Below the pieces are notes generated by a model. That model saw only the letters and a list, made by a program, of their open reading frames with translations. It ran no database searches and was not told the DNA's origin. 64,000 nt of DNA, from positions 434,001 through 498,000 of the forward strand of contig NZ_QWGB01000005.1 of assembly GCF_003576345.1 (NCBI RefSeq), in the 5' to 3' direction. A program made the translations under genes and the position numbers. The stretch is from Henriciella barbarensis. Lineage in GTDB: Bacteria > Pseudomonadota > Alphaproteobacteria > Caulobacterales > Hyphomonadaceae. Shown here in pieces: positions 25,904 through 35,407 of the stretch. Positions within the stretch are counted from its first letter, which is position 1. Every line of letters begins with the position of its first letter.

Positions 25904-27373
25904 CTATTCCTCTATGAAGCCGACTGGCGCGTTATAATTGTCCCGGTTGAGACCCTCGCCTTCGCGGGCATAGACCGCGTTCAGCGCGCCGAAGAAGACC
26001 GACTGGGCATCGGTCGCATTTACGTAACCATCCGCCGGTGTGCGCAGATTACCCTTATTGGTCGGGTCGATCAGGTAGGGCGTGATGATCACGACCAGCT
26101 CGGTTTCTTCATTCAGAAAGTCGCGCGACTGGAAGAGCGCACCGAGAACTGGCAGGCGTTTCAGCCCGGGAAGTTGGTCAATTGACTGGCGCGACCGGCT
26201 CTGGATCAGGCCGGCAAGCATCATGGAGCCACCGCTAGGCAGTTCGACCGTGCTTTCCGCGCGGCGGACAGTCAGCGCCGGAATGGTCAGCGCCTCGGTG
26301 GTCACAACGTTGCCGTCACCGTCAACGCCGGCAACAGACTGCCCCTGGAAGGCGCCCTGATTGGTCAGTTCGGACACTTCGGTCGAAACCTTGAGCGAGA
26401 TGCGCCCCTCAGACAGGACGACCGGGGTAAAGGCGAGGCCCACACCGTAAGGCTTGAACTCAATCGTCACGCGTCCATTGTCGTCCTGGCCGACCGGGAC
26501 GGGGAACTCCCCGCCTGCGAGGAACTTCGCGCTCTCTCCCGAAATGGCTGAAATGTTCGGCTCAGCGAGCGTGCGGACAATGCCGATCCGCTCCAGCGCA
26601 TCGATACCTGCACCAATTGTCGTTTCACGGCCATTGGCGTCAAAAGTCGAGTAGCGCGGATTGAAGGTAAGACCGCCGAGGGATGCGCCCTGCACGGCGA
26701 GGCCGGTTGCGGACGCAATGTCGAAGTTGAGGACGTCTTCCAGGCTGCCGATAGAGCTGCCAGCAATGTCGATGCCGAGTTGTTTGACGACCGAGCGCTG
26801 CATCTCGACGATGCGCACTTCGAGCATCACCTGGTCCTTGGCGGCGACACTCAACATGTTGACCGGCTCAAACTCCTCGTCGCCCGAATAGGCCTTGATG
26901 AGGCGCATGATCTGGTCGGACTGGAGGACGCTGTCGACATTACCGCTGACGACCATGTTGCCGCCGATGCTTTCAATGGCGACGCGGGCGCCCGGCACAT
27001 AACGCTCCACCAGGCGCTCAAGCGCGGCGGTGTCGGCGTTCACGACGATTTCGAGGTTCAGGATCGGACGACCATGACGGTCAAACAGGAAAGCGTTGGT
27101 TTCACCGACTTCGATGCCGCGGAAGATCAGACGCTGGGCCGTCTGCACGACAGCGTCTGCGATGGACGGGTTGGTGATGACGACATCGGCGACCGGACGG
27201 TCGAGCTCGATCACGGTGGATTTGTTGAGCCCAAGGCGGATCGTCTGCGAGACGCTGGTTTCGCCCGGCTCCATGATGGAGACGCCGGAAATATCCTGTG
27301 CCCCGGCCGGGACCGGAGCAGAAAGGAGCGCAAGCGAACACACTGCTCCGAGACTGCGCAAAATCGCGCTCAT
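25904..27373 (-). CDS. cpaC: Tad pilus outer-membrane secretin CpaC/RcpA
   Basis: The secretin through which the Flp pilus crosses the outer membrane, 489 residues with a signal peptide. The pilus N-terminal domain (residues 25-110: GLNKSTVIELDRPVADVVITNP, then the TNAFLFDRHGRPI strand) is followed by a BON-like segment and the secretin domain (LEVRIVEMQRSVVKQLGID; VPVGQDDNGRVTIEFKPYG; SMMLAGLIQSRSRQSIDQLPG; ETELVVIITPYLI). Its start overlaps the cpaB stop (ATGA). A second, stand-alone copy of the N-terminal domain type is encoded at 29361. Confidence 0.96.
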   Translation of the reverse strand: MSAILRSLGAVCSLALLSAPVPAGAQDISGVSIMEPGETSVSQTIRLGLNKSTVIELDRPVADVVITNPSIADAVVQTAQRLIFRGIEVGETNAFLFDRHGRPILNLEIVVNADTAALERLVERYVPGARVAIESIGGNMVVSGNVDSVLQSDQIMRLIKAYSGDEEFEPVNMLSVAAKDQVMLEVRIVEMQRSVVKQLGIDIAGSSIGSLEDVLNFDIASATGLAVQGASLGGLTFNPRYSTFDANGRETTIGAGIDALERIGIVRTLAEPNISAISGESAKFLAGGEFPVPVGQDDNGRVTIEFKPYGVGLAFTPVVLSEGRISLKVSTEVSELTNQGAFQGQSVAGVDGDGNVVTTEALTIPALTVRRAESTVELPSGGSMMLAGLIQSRSRQSIDQLPGLKRLPVLGALFQSRDFLNEETELVVIITPYLIDPTNKGNLRTPADGYVNATDAQSVFFGALNAVYAREGEGLNRDNYNAPVGFIEE

Positions 27374-28206
27374 CAGCTTCCCCCGCTCACATTACCATTC
27401 TTGAAGACCCGCACGCCGCTGCCCCCTGCCCCGCTGTTACCGTCGAGAAGGCTGGTATTGGCGAGCGGCACACCCTGATTTTCGTCGGCATCCGCAACAC
27501 TGCGCAGCGATAGCGCGATGGAGCCAAGGCGGCTCGAATGTGCGAGTAGCTCTGCCTGACGTGGCTCAAGCTCAAGCGTTGCGGTTGAGCCGGTCAGCGT
27601 CGGGACGCCGTCCATTTCGCCGAACATCTGGTCGATGGCGAGGACGCGCGCATTGCGGATGACCGTCTTGGTAAGCGTTGTGTCACTCATACCGCGGTCG
27701 CTCATCACTTCGACATCATAGGTCAGGATGACGTCAACGCGGTCATCCGGGAGGATGAAGCCCGCCGAGGCGGATTCAGGCGAAATTTCGACGGCGATGG
27801 CGCGCATACCAGGCGCAAGGAGCGCGGCCATGAAGCCGGTCTCGCCCTTCATGACGATTTTCTGGTCAACGATTGGTTCGCCTTCCAGAAGCGGCGTTTT
27901 CACGACGCTGCCGGAGAGCTCTTCGATAGCATCAGGCGACGTGTCCTGGATGAAGTAAGCCGGGTTCAGAGCGCGCTCTGGCCAGTCAGCCCAGCGGAAA
28001 TCATCAGGAGTGAGCAGCGCACCTGTGCGCATGCTGGCGCGCGCCACGAGCACTTTGGTGGAAGACATCTCCACTTCGCGCTCAATGATCTCCGGTTCCA
28101 TCTGGACTTGCTGGACCGGCGCGCTGGACATGCCGCGCACGAGAAAAGCTGCGCCGATCGCAGCAATCGCGGCAACGACCAGGATGATCAGGCGAATGGG
28201 AGACAT
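27373..28206 (-). CDS. cpaB: Flp pilus assembly protein CpaB/RcpC
   Basis: CpaB is a periplasmic, membrane-anchored assembly factor. The ATG at 28206 has GGAAAGG six bases upstream and begins with a membrane helix (IRLIILVVAAIAAIGAAFLV). A frame from 28254 adds an unlikely leader. The SAF domain follows (VLVARASMRTGALLTPDDFRW; LLEGEPIVDQKIVM), then the RcpC domain with GMRAIAVEISPESASAGFIL, PDDRVDVILTYDVE and NARVLAIDQ. The product is 277 residues, with a Gly/Asn/Ser-rich tail. Confidence 0.94.
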   Translation of the reverse strand: MSPIRLIILVVAAIAAIGAAFLVRGMSSAPVQQVQMEPEIIEREVEMSSTKVLVARASMRTGALLTPDDFRWADWPERALNPAYFIQDTSPDAIEELSGSVVKTPLLEGEPIVDQKIVMKGETGFMAALLAPGMRAIAVEISPESASAGFILPDDRVDVILTYDVEVMSDRGMSDTTLTKTVIRNARVLAIDQMFGEMDGVPTLTGSTATLELEPRQAELLAHSSRLGSIALSLRSVADADENQGVPLANTSLLDGNSGAGGSGVRVFKNGNVSGGS

Positions 28207-28304
28207 CGGATACCTTTCCGGCTCAAACCAGCCCCGCAAGATGGAGCCCCTCAACCGTCAATTTTGCATCCACAGACTAAGGCATAGTTAACTTGCCCAA
28301 ATCG

Positions 28305-28802
28305 CTATGCGCCCAATAGCGAAAGCAGCGGCGAGTAGGGAACGGCGTAGAAGGCACCGCCTGCAATCGCGACCCCATAGGGCACGCCTGCACCCTGCTG
28401 CATCGTCCCGCGTGCAAAGCCGGGCGCGGCGTCGGCAGGCACAAGCTTTCGCGCGACGATTACGGTGGCGGCAAGAAGTCCACCGATCACGGCCATCGCC
28501 GTCATGAATGGCATGGCCGCTTCGGGACCGAGCCAGAGCATCACCCCCGGGATCATCTTTGCGTCGCCGCCGCCAAAGACGCCGAAGGTGAACAGAAGTA
28601 CCGAGATAATGAAGGCAGCAACACCGGCGAGAAGGTGAGCGCCAGTAACGTCCCAGCCCGGCGCACTGATGATCATTGCCGGAACAAAGAGAAAGGCGAT
28701 GATCGCATTGAGGCCGTTGGAGATGGTCAGCGTCTCGATATCGCGGATCGCCGCGTAGACGCAGAGGAGAAGAAAGAGAACGGCAAAAAGCTCAGCAACC
28801 AT
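28305..28802 (-). CDS. cpaA: Prepilin peptidase CpaA/TadV
   Basis: A24-family aspartic prepilin peptidase, which processes the Flp prepilin in the inner membrane. The short 165-residue form lacks the N-methylase cysteine domain, as is usual in Tad systems. Two catalytic aspartates are visible: AAIRDIETLTISN near residue 21 and FGVFGGGDAKMIPG near residue 80. Four to six hydrophobic segments surround them. It follows flp on the same strand. Confidence 0.94.
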   Translation of the reverse strand: MVAELFAVLFLLLCVYAAIRDIETLTISNGLNAIIAFLFVPAMIISAPGWDVTGAHLLAGVAAFIISVLLFTFGVFGGGDAKMIPGVMLWLGPEAAMPFMTAMAVIGGLLAATVIVARKLVPADAAPGFARGTMQQGAGVPYGVAIAGGAFYAVPYSPLLSLLGA

Positions 28803-28875
28803 AAGAGTATGCTCCCAATGGGGTAATCTGTTGCCATGCTGACTAGCGGATAAAGTTTGACACCCCGCTAATGAA

Positions 28876-28907
28876 AAGAGCCGTCCGGGCGCCCGGACGG
28901 CTCTTGA
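28876..28907 (-). terminator. Terminator/attenuator after flp
   Basis: A perfect 30-base palindrome (AAGAGCCGTCCGGGC joined to its reverse complement, 28876-28905) is followed by TTTT on the minus strand. It lies between flp and cpaA. It would end most transcripts after the pilin while letting some through, a common way to make more pilin than machine parts. Confidence 0.85.
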
Positions 28908-28949
28908 TCATTCATCCAGTCACGCTGGATGTCCCTTCGCGGGCCTGCC

Positions 28950-29108
28950 TTAGAGGGCGTTGGCGACCGTGTTGAAGGTGTCAGAGGTGCTGGTGCCGAG
29001 GGCCGAAACAGCGCTGATGATCGCGACGGCGATCAGGGCAGCAATGAGACCATACTCGATAGCGGTTGCACCCGACTCATTCTTGAAAAAACGTACAAGC
29101 TTTTGCAT
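28950..29108 (-). CDS. flp: Flp/PilA major pilin
   Basis: A 52-residue Flp prepilin with the leader MQKLVRFFKNESG, processed after the Gly. The mature N-terminus ATAIEYGLIAALIAVAII contains the Glu5-Tyr6 pair that defines Flp pilins, followed by a short Ser/Thr-rich tail typical of the family. It heads the pilus cluster, and a GGAG site lies 8 bases upstream of the ATG. Confidence 0.96.
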   Translation of the reverse strand: MQKLVRFFKNESGATAIEYGLIAALIAVAIISAVSALGTSTSDTFNTVANAL

Positions 29109-29360
29109 TTGGAGGCTCCATCATCATGCATTTATGACGTTCCGAATTGCATTTGTTTTTGCCGGAACATGGATGGTTCTACAGGGTGCAAATAAATATC
29201 ACGTAAATCGGTCCACGAAATTTCTGAACACTTCGAACGGCTCCTTTAACCATAGCCGGGAAGCATCTTCACGAGGCAGCACTCAGCCTCGTTAGGCTTC
29301 GTGAAACCTTCTAGACGGTAGATATTATCAAAGACCGTATACCTTACAGGAGCGTCTGCA
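29109..29360. promoter_or_regulatory. Divergent pilin/pilus-N control region with CtrA-like half-site
   Basis: This AT-rich 252-base gap must hold the promoters for flp (minus) and the divergent small pilus gene (plus). It contains TTAACCAT at 29246-29253, which matches an extended CtrA half-site. The second TTAA at 7-base spacing is not present, so control by CtrA, known for pilA in Caulobacter, is only suggested. Confidence 0.35.
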
Positions 29361-29801
29361 ATGAAACTGATTTCAAGGCTGGCCGCCGCTTGCCTCATGG
29401 CTGGCACGTTTACCCTGACTGCGACCGCCCAGCAGATGACCGTAGAGACCGGCACGACCAAGCCATTGCGCCTGTCGCGCGCCGCCGCGAATGTGGTGAT
29501 CGGCAATCAGAACATCGCGGATGTCGCCGTCGCTGACCCGCACATGATCTTCCTGACGGGAAAGAGCTTTGGCACCACGAACCTCGTCGTTCTTGACGCC
29601 AACAACAATATTATCGTTGAGACCGACGTGGTTGTGACGACGAATGCGGCCAATCTGGTAACCATCAATCGCGGTGGCAGCTCGTTCACCTATGACTGCG
29701 CTGGCGAGTGCCGCGATGCTCCGGTCCTTGGCGACAATGAAGATCACTTCTCACGCTCTCTGGACCAGGCCGAGCAGCTGAAGCGCCTGACGGACAACTA
29801 G
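29361..29801 (+). CDS. Stand-alone secretin/pilus N-terminal domain protein
   Basis: The 146-residue product has a signal peptide (LAAACLMAGTFTLTATAQQ). The rest is essentially one pilus-assembly N-terminal domain as found at the front of CpaC/RcpA: TKPLRLSRAAANVVIGNQNIA, DVAVADPHMIFLTGKSFGTT and NLVVLDANNNIIVETDVVV. It has no secretin domain. Two cysteines (YDCAGECRDAP) near the C-terminus may form a disulfide. Divergent from flp, it is probably a periplasmic accessory of the Tad secretin. A precise role is not known. Confidence 0.88.
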   Translation: MKLISRLAAACLMAGTFTLTATAQQMTVETGTTKPLRLSRAAANVVIGNQNIADVAVADPHMIFLTGKSFGTTNLVVLDANNNIIVETDVVVTTNAANLVTINRGGSSFTYDCAGECRDAPVLGDNEDHFSRSLDQAEQLKRLTDN

Positions 29802-29830
29802 GCCACGCGCCTTCCCTTGCAGAAAAAGCG

Positions 29831-29866
29831 AAAGCCAGCCTCGGTTCGGGGCTGGCTTTTTTTATC
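29831..29866 (+). terminator. Rho-independent terminator
   Basis: AAAGCCAGCC (29831-29840) pairs with GGCTGGCTTT across a TCGGTTCG loop and is followed by a run of seven T. It ends the stand-alone pilus-domain gene. Confidence 0.92.
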
Positions 29867-29880
29867 TTAATGGAAAGGCC

Positions 29881-30849
29881 CTAGCGACTAGGACGGCTAT
29901 TGCTCGTCGCGGCCAGGGTCGGCTGGCTCTGGGCGGCTGCGACAGCCGCCGCTTCGTCGATGCTCGCAGAATAAACTGGCGCAGCAATTTCAGACAGGTT
30001 GCCGATCGGGCGGCCATCAACGCGCCACTCAAAGGCAGTGCCGTCGCGTACGGTTACCGTCCAGTCAGCACCGACCCGTGGATAATAGATCTCGCCGCGT
30101 GCCATCGTCCGGCTACGGAAAATCGTGCCGTCCGGGCCCCGCACCTCGATCCAGTCAGGGCGAGTGGCGATAATTGAAAGCTCGGGCGCATCGATCTGAC
30201 CGGCCGTAAGCGGCGAGCGTGCGAACAGGCTTTCCTGGGCAGTATTCACCGCAACCACGCGCTCAGCGACGGATGGTGCCGAGCGGCCCGTTATCGTATC
30301 GCCGGGGGTCATGAGAAAGGCGACGCCGACGCCAGCGGCCACCACGCAGGCCATAACGGCTGCCGGGATCGCGATACGGCTTCCACGGCGCGGCTGAACC
30401 TCGGCAACCGACGAACGCGGGACCGCTGTCGCCAGCTTTGGATTGTCGTCCATCGGGAAGTCAGCGAGGACATTCTCCGGCGGGATGCCGAGATATTTTG
30501 CGTAGCTTTTCGCCGCAATCCGTGTGCGGCTCATATCGTAGCCGGGCGGCTGGGTCGTGCGCTCCAGGCAATCGATCGCGCGCTGGTTCATGTGCAACGC
30601 GCTCGAAACGGCAGCGATGCTCAGCTCCTGGCGTTCACGTGCGGCGCGCAGGATGCCACCAGCGGTAAAATTGTCGATCAGGCTATCGCCGCCGGACGGC
30701 GCCACAGCCGCGTCTTCAATGACGAGCGTTTCATCACGATTATCAGCAGCATGGGAATCAGGATTTTCAACGCCAGTGTGAACTGGGTGATCCGAAATCT
30801 GTTCGGCTTCGGAAGACGCAACTTCTGCTTTACGCTCGTCGTCGTTCAT
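29881..30849 (-). CDS. RodZ-like helix-turn-helix membrane protein
   Basis: Cytoskeletal adaptor-like protein of 322 residues. An acidic N-terminal stretch is followed by an HTH_25 domain (GGILRAARERQELSIAAVSSALHMNQRAIDCLE), then the CAKYLGIPPE-like segment (SYAKYLGIPPENVLADF), one transmembrane helix (IPAAVMACVVAAGVGVAFLM, about residues 165-185) and a C-terminal DUF4115 beta domain (DWIEVRGPDGTIFRSRTMARGE). This is the architecture of RodZ, which links MreB to the membrane. The ATG at 30849 is preferred to the TTG at 30864. It lies next to ptsP. Confidence 0.85.
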   Translation of the reverse strand: MNDDERKAEVASSEAEQISDHPVHTGVENPDSHAADNRDETLVIEDAAVAPSGGDSLIDNFTAGGILRAARERQELSIAAVSSALHMNQRAIDCLERTTQPPGYDMSRTRIAAKSYAKYLGIPPENVLADFPMDDNPKLATAVPRSSVAEVQPRRGSRIAIPAAVMACVVAAGVGVAFLMTPGDTITGRSAPSVAERVVAVNTAQESLFARSPLTAGQIDAPELSIIATRPDWIEVRGPDGTIFRSRTMARGEIYYPRVGADWTVTVRDGTAFEWRVDGRPIGNLSEIAAPVYSASIDEAAAVAAAQSQPTLAATSNSRPSR

Positions 30850-30933
30850 GACGCGATGATCCAATCGGTGACTGGCGGATAAATTGTGGGAACTGCATAC
30901 CCCATGCCATGCAGCACTTATGGTATACGCCGC

Positions 30934-33213
30934 CTATCCATGATCTTTCAAGGCAATTTTCTGTATCCGGGCAATGGATAATACTTCGTTACGAAGATCA
31001 GCATTGGATTCATAAATCGCCGCGCGAAATTCCGGACCAAAGGTTGAGAGATCTACACTTCGCAGCATGCGTTTTACTGGACCGACACCCGAAGCCGGCA
31101 TCGAAAGCGTGTGATAACCAAGCCCTATAAGGCAAAGCGCCTCGAGTGGATGGGAGGAAATTTCTCCGCATACAGAGACTGGAAGTTGATGACGCTCGCA
31201 CTCTTGACGGATCATATCGAGGAACCGTAGCGCCGGCCGACTGATGAAATCGTATCGTTCCGAGACAGCCGGAACCATGCGGTCTGCCGCGAAGAAGAAC
31301 TGCATCAGGTCATTCGTGCCGACGGAAATGAAGTCTGCCTCAGACGCAAGCTCTCCGATTGTGAAAGCGAGCGCCGGCGCCTCAAGCATGGCGCCTGTGC
31401 GCACGTCGCACGGTTTCTGGAAGCCGCGCGCGGCACTCCACTCGATCTCCTCCATGAGGAGAGCCTTGGCCTCGAAGAACTCATCAGCCTTGGTCACCAT
31501 CGGAAACATGACGCTAAGCGGGCCGCCATCTGCAGCCCTGACAAGCGCGCGTAGCTGACGGCGAAAGAGACCCGGACGGTCAAGCGCGAAGCGGATAGAC
31601 CGCCAGCCGAGCGCCGGGTTTTCTTCTTCGCCCTTGTTCGCATTCGGCAGCATCTTGTCGCCGCCGAGGTCCAGCGTGCGGAAATGAACGGGCCGGTTGC
31701 CCGCAAAATCCAGCACCTGTCGGTAGAGACCGATCTGCGACTCCATTTTCGGCAGGGTGTCGGAGACGAGAAACTGGAATTCCGTGCGGAACAGACCGAT
31801 GCCTTCAGCGCCAGTCTTGTCCATTGCGTCCATGTCGAGGGCGAGGCCGGCATTCAGCATAAGATTGATATCGACGCCGTCGCGTGTGCGGGACGGCTGA
31901 TCTTTCAGCGCCTGGAACGCGGCCTGACGCTCCGTGCGCATGAGGCGTCTTGTCTCATAGGCGGTCAGCAGATCCTGATCGGGACGCACATGAAGCATAC
32001 CCTGTTCAGCATCGACGATAACCTGATCGCCTTGTGCAACTGCACTGCTTAACCCGGCGACCCCGCCAAGGGTGGGAATGCCGAGGGCCCGGGCGACGAT
32101 CGCTGCGTGGCTGGAGGGGGCGACCTCCTCAAGGATGATCGCCGCCAGGCCGGAATTGCGATATTCAAGCAGCTCAGCAGGGCCGAGCCGCCGTGCGATC
32201 AGAACTTCGCTTGCCGCGCCAGCGTCGTTCTCTTCACTTCCCGTTGCCGACCCGTCACTGCCCGCCAGGACGCGTAGCAGCCTGTTGTCGAGGTCTTCAA
32301 GGTCATGCAGGCGTTCGCGCAGATACGGGTCTGCGGCATTCTCCAGCTTCACCCTGTGCTCACGGCGTGAGCGGTCAACGGCAGCCTCCGCCGAAAGACC
32401 TGAGCGTACCGTCTCTTCCAGACGTGCGGCCCACATGGGGTCACTGGCGAGCATCTTGTAGGCTTCGAGAACCTCCCGCGGTTCGCCAAAGATGGCGCTC
32501 ACATCATTGGTCAGCATCTTGTCCAGCGACGTCCGCAACTGGCGAAGCGCAGCACTCAACCGGCGCGCTTCGGCATCGGGATCATCGGCGAAGTAACGCG
32601 CTGGTGAGACGATCGGATCGTGAAGCTTCGCGGTACCAAGACCGAGCCCTTCACCGAGGATCCGGCCCTTGAGTGTGATCGGACGGCTTTCACGCGGATC
32701 GGTCGTGGAAGGCTGTGTCGGCACATCGGAGGCAACGACCTCTGCCAGAACCATGGCAATGGTCTGCAGGCTGTCGACTTCGTCTTCATCGTAGAGCCGT
32801 TCCGTCCGGTTCTGCACGGTGAGGACACCGATGACGCGACCGCCGCGAAGGATCGGCACCCCAAGAAAGGCGTGGTAGGGATCTTCGCCCGTTTCGGGGC
32901 GGTAGGAAAAGGCCGGATGCCGCGGCGCGTCCTGAATCGAGAGCGGCTCTCCTGACAGCGCAATCTGGCCGACAAGGCCCTCGTCGAATGCCATGCGGGT
33001 CTGATGGACAGCGGTCGATGCCAGACCCTCGGTTGCGACCAGCTCGAGCTCGTCCGTATCGGTGCGTTTATAGATGGAGCAAACGTCAGCCACCATCGTG
33101 CCCGCAATGAGGGTCACCACCTTCTGCAGGCGGGTGTCAGCTTCCATGTCGCCCGCCATGACATCACGCAGGCGATTGATCAGAAGTCGAGGGACCGAAA
33201 AACTTTGGGGCAT
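30934..33213 (-). CDS. ptsP: Phosphoenolpyruvate-protein phosphotransferase PtsP (EI-Ntr)
   Basis: First enzyme of the nitrogen-related phosphotransferase system, passing phosphate from PEP to NPr. The product is 759 residues from ATG 33213, 25 bases after the lysC stop. A longer frame from 33285 would overlap lysC. The N-terminal GAF domain (about residues 15-160) senses a small signal, glutamine/2-oxoglutarate in related systems. Then come the EI N-terminal domain, the phospho-His swivel (SSHAAIVARALGIPTLGG) and the PEP-binding TIM barrel (GIGLFRTEFQFL, FRTLDLGGDKMLP, SVGTNDLMQFFFAADR, VCGEISSHP). The lysC-ptsP order is common in alphaproteobacteria. Confidence 0.96.
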   Translation of the reverse strand: MPQSFSVPRLLINRLRDVMAGDMEADTRLQKVVTLIAGTMVADVCSIYKRTDTDELELVATEGLASTAVHQTRMAFDEGLVGQIALSGEPLSIQDAPRHPAFSYRPETGEDPYHAFLGVPILRGGRVIGVLTVQNRTERLYDEDEVDSLQTIAMVLAEVVASDVPTQPSTTDPRESRPITLKGRILGEGLGLGTAKLHDPIVSPARYFADDPDAEARRLSAALRQLRTSLDKMLTNDVSAIFGEPREVLEAYKMLASDPMWAARLEETVRSGLSAEAAVDRSRREHRVKLENAADPYLRERLHDLEDLDNRLLRVLAGSDGSATGSEENDAGAASEVLIARRLGPAELLEYRNSGLAAIILEEVAPSSHAAIVARALGIPTLGGVAGLSSAVAQGDQVIVDAEQGMLHVRPDQDLLTAYETRRLMRTERQAAFQALKDQPSRTRDGVDINLMLNAGLALDMDAMDKTGAEGIGLFRTEFQFLVSDTLPKMESQIGLYRQVLDFAGNRPVHFRTLDLGGDKMLPNANKGEEENPALGWRSIRFALDRPGLFRRQLRALVRAADGGPLSVMFPMVTKADEFFEAKALLMEEIEWSAARGFQKPCDVRTGAMLEAPALAFTIGELASEADFISVGTNDLMQFFFAADRMVPAVSERYDFISRPALRFLDMIRQECERHQLPVSVCGEISSHPLEALCLIGLGYHTLSMPASGVGPVKRMLRSVDLSTFGPEFRAAIYESNADLRNEVLSIARIQKIALKDHG

Positions 33214-33238
33214 GACAAGCCGCTCTTGGCTTGCTGAG

Positions 33239-34486
33239 CTACGTAGCGTCAAGCCCAAAGGCAGTGTGAAGTGCACGTACTGCAAGTTCGGTGTAGGCCG
33301 CCTGAATGAGGACCGAAATCTTGATTTCGGAGGTGGAGATCACGTCGATATTGATCCCCTTCCTGTAAAGAGCATCGAACATTGTGCCAGCAACACCGGT
33401 ATGGCTTTTCATGCCCACACCGATCACGGAAACCTTTGCGACATCGCGTGAAACGCTGAGCGATTCGAAACCAATGTCTGCCTTGGATTCGAGCAGGATT
33501 CTTTCAGCATTTTCGCTGTCGGCGCTCGTACAGGTGAAAACCATGTTGGCGCGTTCCGGGCCGCGGGCATTCGCCTGCACAATCATGTCCACATTGACGC
33601 CTGCGTCTGCCAGCATGGAGAAGATACGGGCCGAAACGCCCGGTTTGTCCTCAACACCATAGAGGGTGACCTTGGCTTCATCGCGCGAATAGGTGACGCC
33701 ATTGACGATCTGTTTTTCCACGATTTCATCCTCACTGCAGACATAGGTGCCTGGATTGTCTTCCCCGGGCTGCGCGAAGCTGGACAGCACACGCACGCGG
33801 ACCTGGTGGTTCATGGCAAGCTCAACCGAGCGGGTCTGGAGAACCTTTGCGCCCAGCGATGCCATTTCGAGCATCTCTTCATAGGAAATCTTGTCGAGCC
33901 GGCGCGCCTGCGGAACGATGCGCGGGTCCGTCGTGTAGACGCCGTCCACATCGGTATAGATGTCGCAGCTTTCCGCCCCCAGCGCAGCGGCCACGGCTAC
34001 GGCGCTGGTGTCGGAGCCGCCCCGGCCAAGTGTCGAGACACGGCCCTCATCGGTCACGCCCTGAAAGCCCGCGATGACGGCGATTTCGCCCCCATCGACG
34101 GCGTCGAGCAAGCCCGAATTCTCAAAGCCCATGATCCGGGCCTTGCCATGTGCAGAGCTCGTTTTCATGGCAAGCTGCCAGCCGAGCCAGCTGCGCGCCT
34201 TCAGACCGCGCTTGCGGAGGGCAAGAGCCAGAAGGCCACTGGTGACCTGCTCACCGGAGGAGACCACGACGTCATACTCGTCATCGAAGGAAGGTCCGCT
34301 GATATTGTCGCCAGCGGCGCCGCGCGCAAAACCAACGAGCTTGTTTGTCTCACCTGCCATGGCCGAGACGATCACTGCGAGCTTCTCGCCCTGGCTCGCG
34401 CGCCAGGACACAAGATCGGCGACATGTGCGATCCGATCGAGATCGCCCACCGACGTACCGCCAAATTTCAGAACCGTGCGCTGCAT
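33239..34486 (-). CDS. lysC: Aspartate kinase
   Basis: Catalyses ATP-dependent phosphorylation of aspartate, the first step to lysine, threonine, methionine and diaminopimelate. The product is 415 residues from ATG 34486 (MQRTVLKFGGTSVGDLDRI). The upstream extension to 34510 is unlikely. The kinase domain shows KFGGTSV, TLGRGGSDTSAVAVAAALGA and the DVDGVYTTDPRIV active-site block. Two ACT domains follow (VEDKPGVSARIFSMLADAGVNVDMI and GVGMKSHTGVAGTMFDALYRKGINI), implying feedback inhibition by lysine and/or threonine. It is divergent from ubiG. Confidence 0.97.
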   Translation of the reverse strand: MQRTVLKFGGTSVGDLDRIAHVADLVSWRASQGEKLAVIVSAMAGETNKLVGFARGAAGDNISGPSFDDEYDVVVSSGEQVTSGLLALALRKRGLKARSWLGWQLAMKTSSAHGKARIMGFENSGLLDAVDGGEIAVIAGFQGVTDEGRVSTLGRGGSDTSAVAVAAALGAESCDIYTDVDGVYTTDPRIVPQARRLDKISYEEMLEMASLGAKVLQTRSVELAMNHQVRVRVLSSFAQPGEDNPGTYVCSEDEIVEKQIVNGVTYSRDEAKVTLYGVEDKPGVSARIFSMLADAGVNVDMIVQANARGPERANMVFTCTSADSENAERILLESKADIGFESLSVSRDVAKVSVIGVGMKSHTGVAGTMFDALYRKGINIDVISTSEIKISVLIQAAYTELAVRALHTAFGLDAT

Positions 34487-34618
34487 TGCCTCGCCGCCTC
34501 GCCCTCCCAAATAGAGATAAGACCGATCATATGATCGGGGTCATCAGGATATCCCCGGATGTCCCGCGCGCAGCTTTAGTCGTGTCAGGATGCGAGCGCA
34601 AACAGGATTGCTAAAGAG

Positions 34619-35407
34619 ATGGATGAATTCTCAGAAAATACCGTAGCGGAACCCCGCCAGCCCAGCATCGACGCCAACGAGGTTGCGAAGTTTTCAGCCA
34701 TGGCGGCTGAATGGTGGGACCCGAAAGGCAAGTTCAAGCCACTGCACAAGTTCAACCCGGTGCGCCTTGGCTTTATCCGCGACACGGCCTGCAGCCATTT
34801 CGGACTGGATGGAACGGCGCGAAAACCACTCAAAGGACTTCGCGTGCTCGACATCGGTTGCGGCGGGGGTCTCGTCAGCGAGCCGATGGCCCGGCTCGGG
34901 GCAAGTGTCACCGGCGTCGATGCGAGCGAAGCCAACATCAAGACCGCGCTGACCCATGCACGCGAGGGCGGTCTCGACATCGACTATCGCGCAGGTACGG
35001 CGGAAGGCTTGCTGGAGGCCGGCGTCGAACCTTTCGACATCGTGCTGAACCTTGAAGTCGTCGAACATGTCGCCGATCCTGCCCAGTTCATGAAGGACAC
35101 TGCCGCCCTGCTGCGTCCGGGTGGGCTGATGATTGCCGCGACGCTCAACCGGACGCCTAAAGCATTTGCGCTGGCCATAGTTGGCGCGGAATATGTGCTG
35201 CGCTGGCTGCCGCCCGGCACGCATGAGTTTTCCAAGTTCCTGACGCCTGCAGAGGTCGCCGCGCCCCTGCAGATGGCAGGGCTTGAAACGGACCGCCCAC
35301 AGGGCGTGTCCTACAACCCGGTTTCAGACAGCTGGCGGCTTTCGAATGACACGAAGGTCAACTACATGCTCGTCGCGCGGCGGCCTGTATCGCCTGGAGG
35401 CGGTTGA
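34619..35407 (+). CDS. ubiG: Ubiquinone biosynthesis O-methyltransferase UbiG
   Basis: SAM-dependent enzyme making both O-methylations of ubiquinone. The 262-residue product has the typical start ([33 protein letters not shown]), motif [20 protein letters not shown] with the acidic GVDAS, and the UbiG signature [15 protein letters not shown], then [27 protein letters not shown]. Its stop overlaps the next start (TGATG), so the two genes are coupled. Confidence 0.97.
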   Translation: MDEFSENTVAEPRQPSIDANEVAKFSAMAAEWWDPKGKFKPLHKFNPVRLGFIRDTACSHFGLDGTARKPLKGLRVLDIGCGGGLVSEPMARLGASVTGVDASEANIKTALTHAREGGLDIDYRAGTAEGLLEAGVEPFDIVLNLEVVEHVADPAQFMKDTAALLRPGGLMIAATLNRTPKAFALAIVGAEYVLRWLPPGTHEFSKFLTPAEVAAPLQMAGLETDRPQGVSYNPVSDSWRLSNDTKVNYMLVARRPVSPGGG

